Shown here in pieces: positions 7,713 through 14,911 of a DNA stretch of 20,973 bases. Source of the DNA: an uncultured Spirochaetaceae bacterium. Its GTDB lineage: Bacteria; Spirochaetota; Spirochaetia; Treponematales; UBA12059. Numbering within the stretch: the first letter of the stretch is position 1; each line of letters begins with the position of its first letter. Location of the stretch: positions 1 to 20,973 of the forward strand of contig CALKWG010000362.1 of NCBI GenBank assembly GCA_938004315.1. Reading direction: 5' to 3'. The position numbers and the translations under genes are program-made. Under the pieces are notes generated by a model. That model worked only from the letters and a program-made list of their open reading frames with translations. It was not told the DNA's origin and made no database searches.

Positions 7713-8334
7713 GGCCGCCGCCGCGGCGGCCCGGGCCTCCCGCCGCGAGGCTTGGGAGCGCAGCTTCTCGCCGGGTGCTTTGGCCCTGGTCGGCGCCGCG
7801 CTCTCGCTCTCGCTCCTCCTCATGCCCTCGCCCGCGGCCCGCGCCGCGACCTTGGCGGCGGCGGCCGCGGCGGCGTGGGCCTCGGGGCGTAAGCTGTCGC
7901 CTATCCTGACTGTAAGCGTCATGGCGGGCATCGTGGGCGCCAACCTGCTCGTGCCCCTCGGTCGTAAGCTCTACGTCTGGGGGCCGATCGTCATTACCGA
8001 AATCGCGCTCCGCGAGGGGCTCATGAAGGCTATTACCTTCGAGGCCCTCGTCTTCATCTCGAAGGCTTGCCTCGGCTCGCGCCTACGGCTTCCGGGGGGC
8101 GTAGGGCGCCTGTTCGCCTCCGCGCTCCGTAGCTACGACCGTATCCTCGCGTACAAAGGCAAGATCCGACCGGCGAGCTTCATCGCCGACATAGACGAGG
8201 CGCTCATTGCCGTATACGCCGAAACGGGCGATACTGTAGGCGCCGAGCCGGCGTCGGCCGGCCGGAAGGCGGGGGATCCATGGCTGATCCTCCCCGTGCT
8301 GGCGGCGATAGCGGCCGCGCTCCTCGTACCCTAG
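7702..8334 (+). CDS. Membrane protein, possibly EcfT-like (ECF transporter T component)
   Basis: 210 residues. The N-terminus is basic and Ala-rich, with hydrophobic segments at about 24-42, 45-61, 66-85, 91-121 and a C-terminal helix 193-209. The stretch [25 protein letters not shown] (86-110, quoted from both ends: [10 protein letters not shown] and REGLMKA) followed by a helix and a cytoplasmic [12 protein letters not shown] region recalls the central part of EcfT/CbiQ. The classic paired Ala-Arg-Gly coupling motifs are not evident and the protein is shorter than the usual 250-270. Its overlap with the Gx gene supports a joint membrane complex (inference). No ECF ATPase lies in the window. 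GGGAGG precedes the ATG by about 7 nt. Confidence 0.65.
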   Translation: MDRKAAAAAARASRREAWERSFSPGALALVGAALSLSLLLMPSPAARAATLAAAAAAAWASGRKLSPILTVSVMAGIVGANLLVPLGRKLYVWGPIVITEIALREGLMKAITFEALVFISKACLGSRLRLPGGVGRLFASALRSYDRILAYKGKIRPASFIADIDEALIAVYAETGDTVGAEPASAGRKAGDPWLILPVLAAIAAALLVP

Positions 8335-8375
8335 CCCTCGGCCGCCGCCTAACTTTGATAACGAAGGACGGACCC

Positions 8376-10505
8376 ATGGTATCGTCGCTACGCGCTAAAT
8401 TGCTCGTCCTCATTTTCGTGCCCCTCGCCCTCCTGGCGGCGATGGGCGGCGTCCTCGTCTTCCGTAATTGGCAGGCAGGCCGCGCCGTCGCGGAGGCTCG
8501 AACCCGGCTCGAGCTTATGCGCGACGTAGGCGCCGCCGTCGACGCCCTGCAGCGCGAGCGCGGCCTCTCGCTGCTCTACCTGTCGGGGTCGGCCGCGGCC
8601 GATCGGCTCCTGCCGGCTAGGCAGGCTACGGACGACGCCTGGCAGGCCGTGGCCGAGCGCTTCATGGCGGTCGGCCTATCGTCGCCCTTCAAGGCTTCGG
8701 TCAAGGCGTCGGTAGACGGCCTGCGGTCCCTGCGGCGTAAGGTAGACGAGCGCGGGGTCCTGGCGAGCACCGCCTTCGGCGAGTACCGCGACGTCGTAGG
8801 GCTCCTCTTGGACGCGATAGCCGAGCTCTCGCGCGTCGACGCGGCCGGCGCCGGCGAGCTTTTCTCGGCGATCGTGATGGCCCAGGAGGCGAAAGAGTAC
8901 GCCGGCCGATCCCGCGCCTACGCCGCGTCGATTTTCTCGCTCGACCTCCCCGTCAACGAGATTCAGCTCATGGAGCTCCTCGAGTCGTACGCCGCCGTCG
9001 GCCTCAACCTTAAGAACCGCGGCTTCTCCCGCAACGAGCAGGCCGAGGTCGCCGTCGCGGCCCTCTATTTCAGCGCCGGTTGGAAGGCCCTGAGCCAGGC
9101 CGTCGTCGACATAGTCGGCGGCGCCGACGAAGGATTCTTCGGCTACGACGGGATGGAGTTCTTTACGACGGCCTCCGCGGTCGTCGACGGGGTGCAGGAG
9201 GTCGTGGACGCCGCCTCCGATCGGGCGGCCTCCGAACTGTCCGCGGACGCCGACCGGCTCGCCGCCGAGACGCTATCGGTGTCGGCCATGGTCGGCGGAT
9301 CGCTCCTCGTCGTGCTCATCCTTTCGCTCCTCATCCTCGCCAACGTCACGAGCCGCATCCGCGAGATCTCGGGCGGCCTGGCCGAGATCGCCGAGGGCGA
9401 CGCCGACCTGACCAAGCGCCTGGGCCAAAAGAGCCGCGACGAGCTCGGTCGCCTCGCCGGCCACTTCAACGAGTTCGTAGGGCGGCTCTCGGGCATCATG
9501 GGCAGGATCAAGCGGGAGATAGCGGTGCTCGACGAGGGTATGCAGCGCCTCTCGGCCAATACGGAGGAGACCGCCGGGGCCGTGCGCCAGATCAGCGCGA
9601 ACATCGAGAGCCTCAAGCAGCAGACCCTGAACCAGAGCGCATCGGCCGTCGAGTCGAGCGCCACCGTCGAGCAGATAGCCAAGAACATCGGCCAGCTCTA
9701 TAAGCAGATCGAGCGCCAGGCCGAAGGCGTCTCTAGTTCGTCGGCGTCGATCGAAGAGATGGTCGCCAATATCCAATCGGTGACCGCCAGCATCGAGCGC
9801 ATGGGCGGCTACTACCAGAGCCTCCTCGGAAAATCGGACGCCGGCAAGGAATCGATCGCGACCGTCGTACGACAGGTGAAGGAGATAGACGCGCAATCGG
9901 AGACCCTGCAGGAGGCCAACAGCCTGATCGCCGGCATCGCCGCCCAGACTAACCTCCTAGCCATGAACGCGGCCATCGAGGCCGCCCACGCCGGCGAGGC
10001 GGGCGCCGGCTTCGCGGTGGTCGCCGACGAGATACGCAAGCTGGCCGAGAACGCCTCGGCCCAGTCCAAGACCATTGCCGGTAACATCCGCACCATACGC
10101 TCGGTCATCGAGGCGGTCGTGGCCAGCTCCGGCGAGAGCGCCCGCAGCTTCGAGGAGATCCTAGAGCAGATCCGCACCCTATCCCGCCTCGAGGAGGAGG
10201 TGCGCTACGCCATGAAGGAGCAGAGCGAGGGCTCGGTGCAGATCCTGGAGTCGCTTACGGGCATCAACGAGGTGACCACCGAGGTCCGCCGCTCGGCGCA
10301 GGAGATGCAGGAAGGCTCGGAGACCGTGCTCGACGAGATGCGGCGGCTCCTGCAGCTGGCCGGCGAGCTGGAGAACGGCATGACCGAAATGGCCGCCGGC
10401 GCCGACGAGATACGGCGGGCCGCCCACGACACCAACGAGCTCTCCCTAGAGGCTACTCGCGCGGTGAAGGGCCTACGCGAGGAATCAGAGCGCTTTACGA
10501 CCTAG
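8376..10505 (+). CDS. Methyl-accepting chemotaxis protein with a NIT (nitrate/nitrite-sensing) domain
   Basis: Transmembrane chemoreceptor that would control CheA through CheW. The 709 residues comprise TM1 (9-29); an extracytoplasmic NIT-type sensor (about 38-290) with the hallmark [15 protein letters not shown] (58-72); TM2 (305-323); HAMP (about 324-378, [20 protein letters not shown]); and a long cytoplasmic coiled coil. The conserved hairpin tip covers residues 515-558 ([20 protein letters not shown] then [14 protein letters not shown]). No C-terminal NWETF-type CheR tether is present. The ATG at 8376 has AAGGA 7 nt upstream; an in-frame ATG at 8280 would run into the preceding gene and is less likely. 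It lies 41 nt after the EcfT-like gene, possibly the same transcript. The ligand is unknown; NIT domains are named for nitrate/nitrite but sense other things too. Confidence 0.95.
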   Translation: MVSSLRAKLLVLIFVPLALLAAMGGVLVFRNWQAGRAVAEARTRLELMRDVGAAVDALQRERGLSLLYLSGSAAADRLLPARQATDDAWQAVAERFMAVGLSSPFKASVKASVDGLRSLRRKVDERGVLASTAFGEYRDVVGLLLDAIAELSRVDAAGAGELFSAIVMAQEAKEYAGRSRAYAASIFSLDLPVNEIQLMELLESYAAVGLNLKNRGFSRNEQAEVAVAALYFSAGWKALSQAVVDIVGGADEGFFGYDGMEFFTTASAVVDGVQEVVDAASDRAASELSADADRLAAETLSVSAMVGGSLLVVLILSLLILANVTSRIREISGGLAEIAEGDADLTKRLGQKSRDELGRLAGHFNEFVGRLSGIMGRIKREIAVLDEGMQRLSANTEETAGAVRQISANIESLKQQTLNQSASAVESSATVEQIAKNIGQLYKQIERQAEGVSSSSASIEEMVANIQSVTASIERMGGYYQSLLGKSDAGKESIATVVRQVKEIDAQSETLQEANSLIAGIAAQTNLLAMNAAIEAAHAGEAGAGFAVVADEIRKLAENASAQSKTIAGNIRTIRSVIEAVVASSGESARSFEEILEQIRTLSRLEEEVRYAMKEQSEGSVQILESLTGINEVTTEVRRSAQEMQEGSETVLDEMRRLLQLAGELENGMTEMAAGADEIRRAAHDTNELSLEATRAVKGLREESERFTT

Positions 10506-11113
10506 TTTTCGCGGCCGCCCTCGGCCGAGCCGCGGCGGCTCGCTATGAGCAGCCTGGCGGCGCCCGCCGCCGGCAGGACCAGGGTCCCCAGGAGCCCCGT
10601 CCCCACGAAGAGCCACTTCAGGGCCGTCGCGGCGCTCGCCGCCGCCGCGGCCGCGGGGAGCCAAAGGGGGGTAGCCGAGCCCGCGGCCATGCCCGTCCCG
10701 ATCATCAAGGCCGTGACGGCCGAATTCTCCGCCAGGTCGAACGCGACGCCGAGCGCCGGCAGTGCGAGCGCCCGATAGGCCGGCGCCTTGCCCCGCGCCC
10801 CGGCGAGGAGCCGCAAGCCGAAGGCCCAGGAGCTCAGCATGAAGAAGCCGTACGCGGCCGGCCAGGCCAGGTCGAAGGTCCAGCGGTCGTAGATATAGGC
10901 GCCGCGGCCTTCGGCGCTATAGGCGGCCGCCCGTTCGATCGCCTGAGCCGGGGAGTAAAAGAAGCTCGTATCGAAGCTCGCGCCCGGCGGCGTGTACGCC
11001 GCGGCGTCGGCTGCCTTGCCGGGCAGGACCAACGCGACGAAGGCCGCGAAGACGGCGAGGGCGAGCCCGAAGGCGGCCGGCTTTGCGAGGGTCGCGCCGA
11101 GGGCCTTCATCAT
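10502..11113 (-). CDS. Unrecognised four-TM membrane protein
   Basis: 203 residues. Hydrophobic segments lie at about 15-31, 82-105, 115-140 and 150-190. Between TM1 and TM2 is an exterior loop with [26 protein letters not shown] (48-73; ends quoted as [10 protein letters not shown] and EGRGAY), then [16 protein letters not shown] and later [16 protein letters not shown]. This pattern, with conserved-looking Asp, Glu and Asn near membrane helices, matches a widespread uncharacterised 4-TM family that I remember but cannot name. The start ATG overlaps the lapA-like stop as ATGA, with GGAAGG 3 nt before it (6 nt before a second ATG). Its TAG stop interlocks with that of the chemoreceptor on the other strand. 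Very Ala-rich; no function can be assigned. Confidence 0.8.
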   Translation of the reverse strand: MMKALGATLAKPAAFGLALAVFAAFVALVLPGKAADAAAYTPPGASFDTSFFYSPAQAIERAAAYSAEGRGAYIYDRWTFDLAWPAAYGFFMLSSWAFGLRLLAGARGKAPAYRALALPALGVAFDLAENSAVTALMIGTGMAAGSATPLWLPAAAAAASAATALKWLFVGTGLLGTLVLPAAGAARLLIASRRGSAEGGREN

Positions 11114-11463
11114 TCGCCTTCCGGCGAGCTGGCCTCGGCGCCCTCGCCCGATGCGCCTTCGGCCGGGGCGACGTCGGCCTTGGCGGCCTTTGGCGTCCCG
11201 CGTTCCTTGGCTCGCCTCTTCTCTAGTCGCTTGAGCTTGCCCTTGGCTAGGGCGTGCTTGATCGAGCCGCCGACGACCGCGGGTAGCATGATGAAGAGGC
11301 CGAGCGCGATGCCCGCGCAGAGCGCTATAACCAAGGTGAGCGAGAGCGAGGCGCTGGCCGACCACGCGAAGAACGATACCGTGACCAGGGCGTTGTTCTG
11401 GCTGGCGAAAACCGCGACGAGGACCGTCACGGCGAGTAGGATGATTAAGTATACGTATTTCAC
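11110..11463 (-). CDS. LapA-domain (DUF1049) inner-membrane protein
   Basis: 117 residues: two membrane helices (about 3-22 and 42-64) separated by the family signature FASQNNALVTVSFFAWS (19-35), a basic cytoplasmic segment (69-89) and an acidic, Ala/Gly/Glu-rich low-complexity tail. In enterics LapA works with LapB in control of lipopolysaccharide synthesis. Here no LapB-like TPR protein is adjacent, and if the host is a spirochaete it may not make classical LPS, so the role is unclear. The start is GTG with AAGGAG 6 nt upstream. Overlaps the downstream 4-TM gene by 4 nt. Confidence 0.85.
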   Translation of the reverse strand: MKYVYLIILLAVTVLVAVFASQNNALVTVSFFAWSASASLSLTLVIALCAGIALGLFIMLPAVVGGSIKHALAKGKLKRLEKRRAKERGTPKAAKADVAPAEGASGEGAEASSPEGE

Positions 11464-11499
11464 AGGTCGCTCCTTAGTCGGCGTCGGCGCCGTGGGTCC

Positions 11500-11505
11500 A
11501 GTATA
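11500..11505 (-). promoter_or_regulatory. Likely -10 element for the lapA-like operon
   Basis: TATACT on the minus strand (5/6 to TATAAT), directly after the hairpin at 11509-11530. No good -35 hexamer is found 16-18 nt upstream because the hairpin occupies that space. The predicted leader is about 30 nt and contains the AAGGAG site. Confidence 0.45.
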
Positions 11506-11508
11506 ACC

Positions 11509-11530
11509 CGCCCCGGGACGATGCGGGGCG
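11509..11530 (-). terminator. Hairpin after the potassium operon
   Basis: Perfect 7-bp arms CGCCCCG and CGGGGCG with an 8-nt loop, starting 1 nt after the TAA of the PAS-protein gene. On the minus strand it is followed by GGTTATACT, not a T-run, so it may stop transcription only partly. It also abuts the promoter of the next operon. Confidence 0.45.
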
Positions 11531-11531
11531 A

Positions 11532-12359
11532 TTAACGGGGCTTCCGCCCGCTCGTTTTCCCGTCCTCGCGCGGGGGCTTTCTCTTCAGCGCGCCCCGAAG
11601 CGCGGCCAAGGGCCCTGGCCGCCGCGACGCGCCGGCTTCGGGCTCGTTCCGCCGGAGGTCCCGCGCCCCCTGCACCATCCGCTCCAGCGATTCCAATATG
11701 CTCTTATGCCCGATGAGGACTAAGAAGTGCCCGATCTCCCCTTTCAATGAATAGACGGGTATGAAGGATAAGCCCCCGGCGCGCTCGACGGCTCGGTGGG
11801 TCCGGGACGACTCCTCGAGCACGGCCCGCAGGTTGAGCTCGGGAAAGTACTCCCCCAGGGTCGCCTCGCCTACCCTGAGCCCGGCGAATGCCTTCGACGA
11901 GGCCAGCGGCGAGGACGCGGCGATTATCCTGCCGTCCAGGCCGATGGCGAGCATAGCCTTCTCCGACTCGGCGAGCGCGGCCCGGAGCAGGCCGGTGAGC
12001 GAGGCGATGCGCGCGCTCTTCCTGTCCGAGGCGTCGGCGAGCCCGCTCAATATCGAACGTATCTGCCGGCCGATCGGTCCCAATCGTTCCAGGCGCGCGT
12101 CGGATATGGACCCGCCATGCTTCGTCGCGTCGGCGATAGCCTCGATTTCCGTCCTCCGGCGACTCGCGCCGAGCAACGCGAGGACGAGGCCCAGGACGAG
12201 GCATAGGCTGACGACGAGGCCGGCGAAAAGGAAAATCTCCGCGTCGCCCTTCCTCCCGGCGTCCGTCGCCGCGGCGTACGCGGCCAGCGATGCGCCGACG
12301 GTGCCGGCGAGGCCGCCGAAGGCGATGGCGAGCACGGTCGATAGGCGGATCAAGAGCAT
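11532..12359 (-). CDS. Membrane PAS-like sensor protein without output domain, third gene of the potassium operon
   Basis: 275 residues: two N-terminal membrane helices (about 4-30, 42-64), a charged linker (66-105), a short probable coiled coil (110-133), a PAS-like fold (about 134-217, with KAMLAIGLDGRIIAASSP and SFIPVYSLKGEIGHFLVLI), an amphipathic helix and a strongly basic tail (235-275). There is no histidine kinase, GGDEF or methyl-accepting domain. The PAS call rests on the pattern 'ailaidldGrI..ass...' and is moderate. The ATG at 12359 has AGGAG 7 nt upstream; the frame extends 18 codons further but into ktrA. It begins 13 nt after the ktrA stop. Position implies a role in sensing for, or modulating, potassium uptake (inference). 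Confidence 0.75.
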   Translation of the reverse strand: MLLIRLSTVLAIAFGGLAGTVGASLAAYAAATDAGRKGDAEIFLFAGLVVSLCLVLGLVLALLGASRRRTEIEAIADATKHGGSISDARLERLGPIGRQIRSILSGLADASDRKSARIASLTGLLRAALAESEKAMLAIGLDGRIIAASSPLASSKAFAGLRVGEATLGEYFPELNLRAVLEESSRTHRAVERAGGLSFIPVYSLKGEIGHFLVLIGHKSILESLERMVQGARDLRRNEPEAGASRRPGPLAALRGALKRKPPREDGKTSGRKPR

Positions 12360-12372
12360 GGCTCGGCTCCTC

Positions 12373-13065
12373 TCAGATCTCTCGGAAGGCGTCGAGGTCC
12401 TTATCGGCGCCAAGTAAGAAGAGCCGGTCTCCCTCCGCCAAGCTGTCCTCCGCGCCGGGGAAGAGGACCGTCTCCCTTCGTACGCTCTCGCCCCCGTCGT
12501 CGATGTCGATCGCGAGCCTCAGTACCCCGACGAGCCGCAGCTTCATCTTGCTCTCGATTTCAAGGTCACCGACCTTCTTACCTACGAAATACGGCGGGAT
12601 TAGGTGCTCGGCGAGCGATACCTCCCCGCCCAGGGGGACGGAGTCGAGGACGTCGGGGGCCACGAGCCGCCGCGCCACCCGTATCCCCGTCTCGACCTCG
12701 ATATTGACCGTCTCGTTCGCCCCGACCCGCTTAAGGACCGTCTCATGCAAGGGCGAGACGGCCCGCGCCAAGACGTAGGGTACGCCTCGCTGTTTTAAGA
12801 GCGTCGTCGTCAGTATGCTCGCCTCTAGGTCGTCGCCGATGGCTACGATCGCTACGTCTACGTCCTCGAGGGGGGCCTTGAGCAAGGATCGCTCGTCGGT
12901 AGTATCGACGAGGACCGCCGCCGAGGCCTTGCCCTTCATCTGCTCCACGGTCGCCGGATCCCTGTCCATGACCACGACGTCCGCCCCCTTTTCGATCAGC
13001 ACTTCGCAGACGCTCGAGCCGAACGCGCCGAGGCCGATGACGGCGAAGTTCCTCTTCCTAGGCAT
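12373..13065 (-). CDS. ktrA: Potassium uptake regulator, single-RCK KtrA/TrkA type
   Basis: Cytoplasmic nucleotide-binding gating ring for the adjacent TrkH/KtrB-like pore. The 230 residues hold one RCK_N Rossmann domain (about 6-125) with the glycine motif GLGAFG (11-16) and the acidic residue at the end of the second strand (Asp34), then one RCK_C domain (about 140-228). The single RCK unit (about 220-residue family) is the KtrA arrangement; enteric TrkA has two in tandem (about 458 residues). Binding of ATP/ADP or NAD(H) is expected from the family. GGAGGAGG lies 4 nt before the ATG, 13 nt after the pore-gene stop. No truncation. Confidence 0.93.
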   Translation of the reverse strand: MPRKRNFAVIGLGAFGSSVCEVLIEKGADVVVMDRDPATVEQMKGKASAAVLVDTTDERSLLKAPLEDVDVAIVAIGDDLEASILTTTLLKQRGVPYVLARAVSPLHETVLKRVGANETVNIEVETGIRVARRLVAPDVLDSVPLGGEVSLAEHLIPPYFVGKKVGDLEIESKMKLRLVGVLRLAIDIDDGGESVRRETVLFPGAEDSLAEGDRLFLLGADKDLDAFREI

Positions 13066-13078
13066 GTCGCCTCCTCCG

Positions 13079-14803
13079 TTATCCGATGGCGAGGTCGCCG
13101 GAGGGGTACTCGAGCGTGCCCCGATCCCCCTTGGCGCTCGCGGCCGTTAGTATGGTAAGGGGGCCGAGCCGCCCCATGAACATTAAAGAGATGATCAGCC
13201 ACTTCCCGACGTCCGAAAGCCCCGGCGTCAGGCCGGTGGAGAGGCCGACGGTGCCGAAGGCCGAGGTCGCCTCGAAGAGCAGGTCTATGAACGGCGCGTC
13301 TTCGCTCAAGCTCAGGACGAAGGTCCCCGAAAAGACCGCGGCGAGACCGAAGAAGAGTATGAGGAAGGACTTGCCGACCTTGTCCGCCGATACCGAATAG
13401 CGGCCTATCCGCGGCGTCTTTTCCTGTCGCAGGAAGGCCGCGAGATAGGCCAGCATGGCGGCGAGGCTGTTCACCTTGATGCCGCCCGCGGTACTGCCGG
13501 AGGCGCCGCCGATGAACATAAAGGCGACCATGAACAGGAGCGTGGCGTCGCGGAGCTCGCCGAAGGGCACCGAGTTGAAGCCGGCGGTCCTTAAGGTGAC
13601 CGATTGGAAGAACGCCGCCAGGTACTGCTCGCCCAGGCCGTAGGACGCCATCGTACGGCGATGCTCCAAGAGATAGAAGCCGCAGAAGCCGATGAAGACG
13701 AGGGCGGCGCTCAGGGCGATGACGGCCCGGGAGTTCATGCCGGAGATCCTCCGCACGCGCCAGACGCCCCGTCGGGGTCCGCGTAGGACCGACGCGGCCC
13801 AGGCTTTCAGATCGTTGATAACGCCGAAGCTGATGCCGCCTAGGATGATCAAGCCGGCGATGGTCGCGGTGACGATGGGGTCGCGGCGGAACGACTCCAG
13901 GCTGTCGCTATAGAGCGCGAAGCCGGCGTTGCAGAAGGCGGAGACGGCGTGGAAGAGCCCCTTGAAGGCGGCGTCCGACGGCGCGTCCCCGAGCGTTAGG
14001 AAGCGAAGGCCTAACGCGAGCGCTCCGGCCGCCTCGATACCGAGGGTGGACAGCACGATGGTGCGGACGCTCCGCGAAAGCCCGAGCATATCGTCCTCGC
14101 TCAGCATATACGAGGCGGTGAGCCTGTCCTTCAGCGATAGGCGCTTGCGTAGGGCGATCATCACGAAGAAGGAAAACAGCATGATACCCAAGCCGCCGAT
14201 TTGGATGAGGATCAGGACGGCCGATTGGCCGAACCTGGTTAGGTCGACGGCGGTGTCGACGACGACGAGCCCGGTTACGCATACCGCCGAAGCGGCGGTG
14301 AAGAGCGCGTCGAGCGCGCGCAGGCCGCGCCCGTCGGCCGTGGCCGCCGGCAGCATCAACGCCAAGGCGCCGGCCACGATGACCAGCAGGAAGGAGACGA
14401 GTACCGTTTGCGCCGGTTTGGCCGAGAGGCGTTCGACGATCTTGAATAGTTTTCTCAGGCGCCCGAAGACTTTGAGCAGGAGGAACGCGTTCCTAAGCCC
14501 GACGGCGACGTCGTTGAGGCTCCCTGAGCCTTCAAGGAAGAAGGTCACGAACTTCGCGTAGAGGAAAAGCCCCGTGAACGCCGCGGTGAAGGTCAGGGCC
14601 GCCCAATGGGTCTTTAGGTAGTTCAGTCGATACTTGGCTGCGGCGATCTCCGCGATAGTCGACCCGATGATCAGGGCGAGGATCGCGAAGTCCAGGACGT
14701 GGATGAGCGCGGCGAGAGGCGGGCTCGGCTCGGCGCGCTCTACGATCAGCGCGACGACGCCGAGGATGAAGGCGACGAAGGTCGCTCGCTCCCACTTATC
14801 CAT
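13079..14803 (-). CDS. TrkH/KtrB-family potassium (or Na+-dependent K+) transporter with N-terminal membrane extension
   Basis: Pore-forming subunit for K+ uptake. The 574-residue protein has four selectivity loops: SAVCVTGL (172-179), SAFCNAGF (288-295), VTLRTAGF (402-409) and SAFGTVGL (514-521), with filter glycines 178, 294, 408 and 520. The signature MFMGRLGPLT is at 541-550. KtrB proteins are about 450 residues; here about 130 extra N-terminal residues form hydrophobic segments (7-22, 31-52, 66-90) and a basic helix (103-126). The ATG at 14803 is preferred over 14842: neither has a Shine-Dalgarno, but promoter hexamers lie between the two. ktrA follows after 13 nt. I leave the symbol open, because ktrB and trkH labels are both defensible. 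Confidence 0.92.
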   Translation of the reverse strand: MDKWERATFVAFILGVVALIVERAEPSPPLAALIHVLDFAILALIIGSTIAEIAAAKYRLNYLKTHWAALTFTAAFTGLFLYAKFVTFFLEGSGSLNDVAVGLRNAFLLLKVFGRLRKLFKIVERLSAKPAQTVLVSFLLVIVAGALALMLPAATADGRGLRALDALFTAASAVCVTGLVVVDTAVDLTRFGQSAVLILIQIGGLGIMLFSFFVMIALRKRLSLKDRLTASYMLSEDDMLGLSRSVRTIVLSTLGIEAAGALALGLRFLTLGDAPSDAAFKGLFHAVSAFCNAGFALYSDSLESFRRDPIVTATIAGLIILGGISFGVINDLKAWAASVLRGPRRGVWRVRRISGMNSRAVIALSAALVFIGFCGFYLLEHRRTMASYGLGEQYLAAFFQSVTLRTAGFNSVPFGELRDATLLFMVAFMFIGGASGSTAGGIKVNSLAAMLAYLAAFLRQEKTPRIGRYSVSADKVGKSFLILFFGLAAVFSGTFVLSLSEDAPFIDLLFEATSAFGTVGLSTGLTPGLSDVGKWLIISLMFMGRLGPLTILTAASAKGDRGTLEYPSGDLAIG

Positions 14804-14809
14804 AGGGGT

Positions 14810-14838
14810 AGTATGCGCCAGTGCCGGACGATTTACAA
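14810..14838 (-). promoter_or_regulatory. Predicted leaderless promoter for the potassium operon
   Basis: Minus strand TTGTAA (14833-14838, 4/6), a 17-nt spacer and CATACT (14810-14815, 4/6). Six nt follow before the ATG, so the predicted +1 is the A of the start codon. There is no Shine-Dalgarno, consistent with a leaderless mRNA. Confidence 0.5.
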
Positions 14839-14876
14839 GCATTCGGCGACGGGAAGGGGCGAGGCGTCGGTCCGAG

Positions 14877-14894
14877 GCCGCCCCGAAGGGCGGC
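14877..14894 (-). terminator. UUCG-loop hairpin after leuS
   Basis: Reading the minus strand, GCCGCCC then TTCG then GGGCGGC: a perfect 7-bp GC stem capped by the very stable cUUCGg tetraloop, 17 nt after the leuS stop. No T-run follows, so it may act as an RNA 3'-end stabiliser or a weak/Rho-assisted terminator. Confidence 0.5.
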
Positions 14895-14911
14895 TCCCGG
14901 CCCGACGGCCT

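Noticed and set aside
8280..8375. Upstream ATG for the chemoreceptor
   Set aside because: It lies inside the preceding gene, adds a non-conserved stretch before the first membrane helix, and the ATG at 8376 has AAGGA at good spacing.
11114..11365. 84-codon N-terminal extension of the 4-TM protein
   Set aside because: The extension is an Arg/Gln-rich out-of-frame reading of the lapA-like gene; the ATGA overlap with a Shine-Dalgarno marks the real start.
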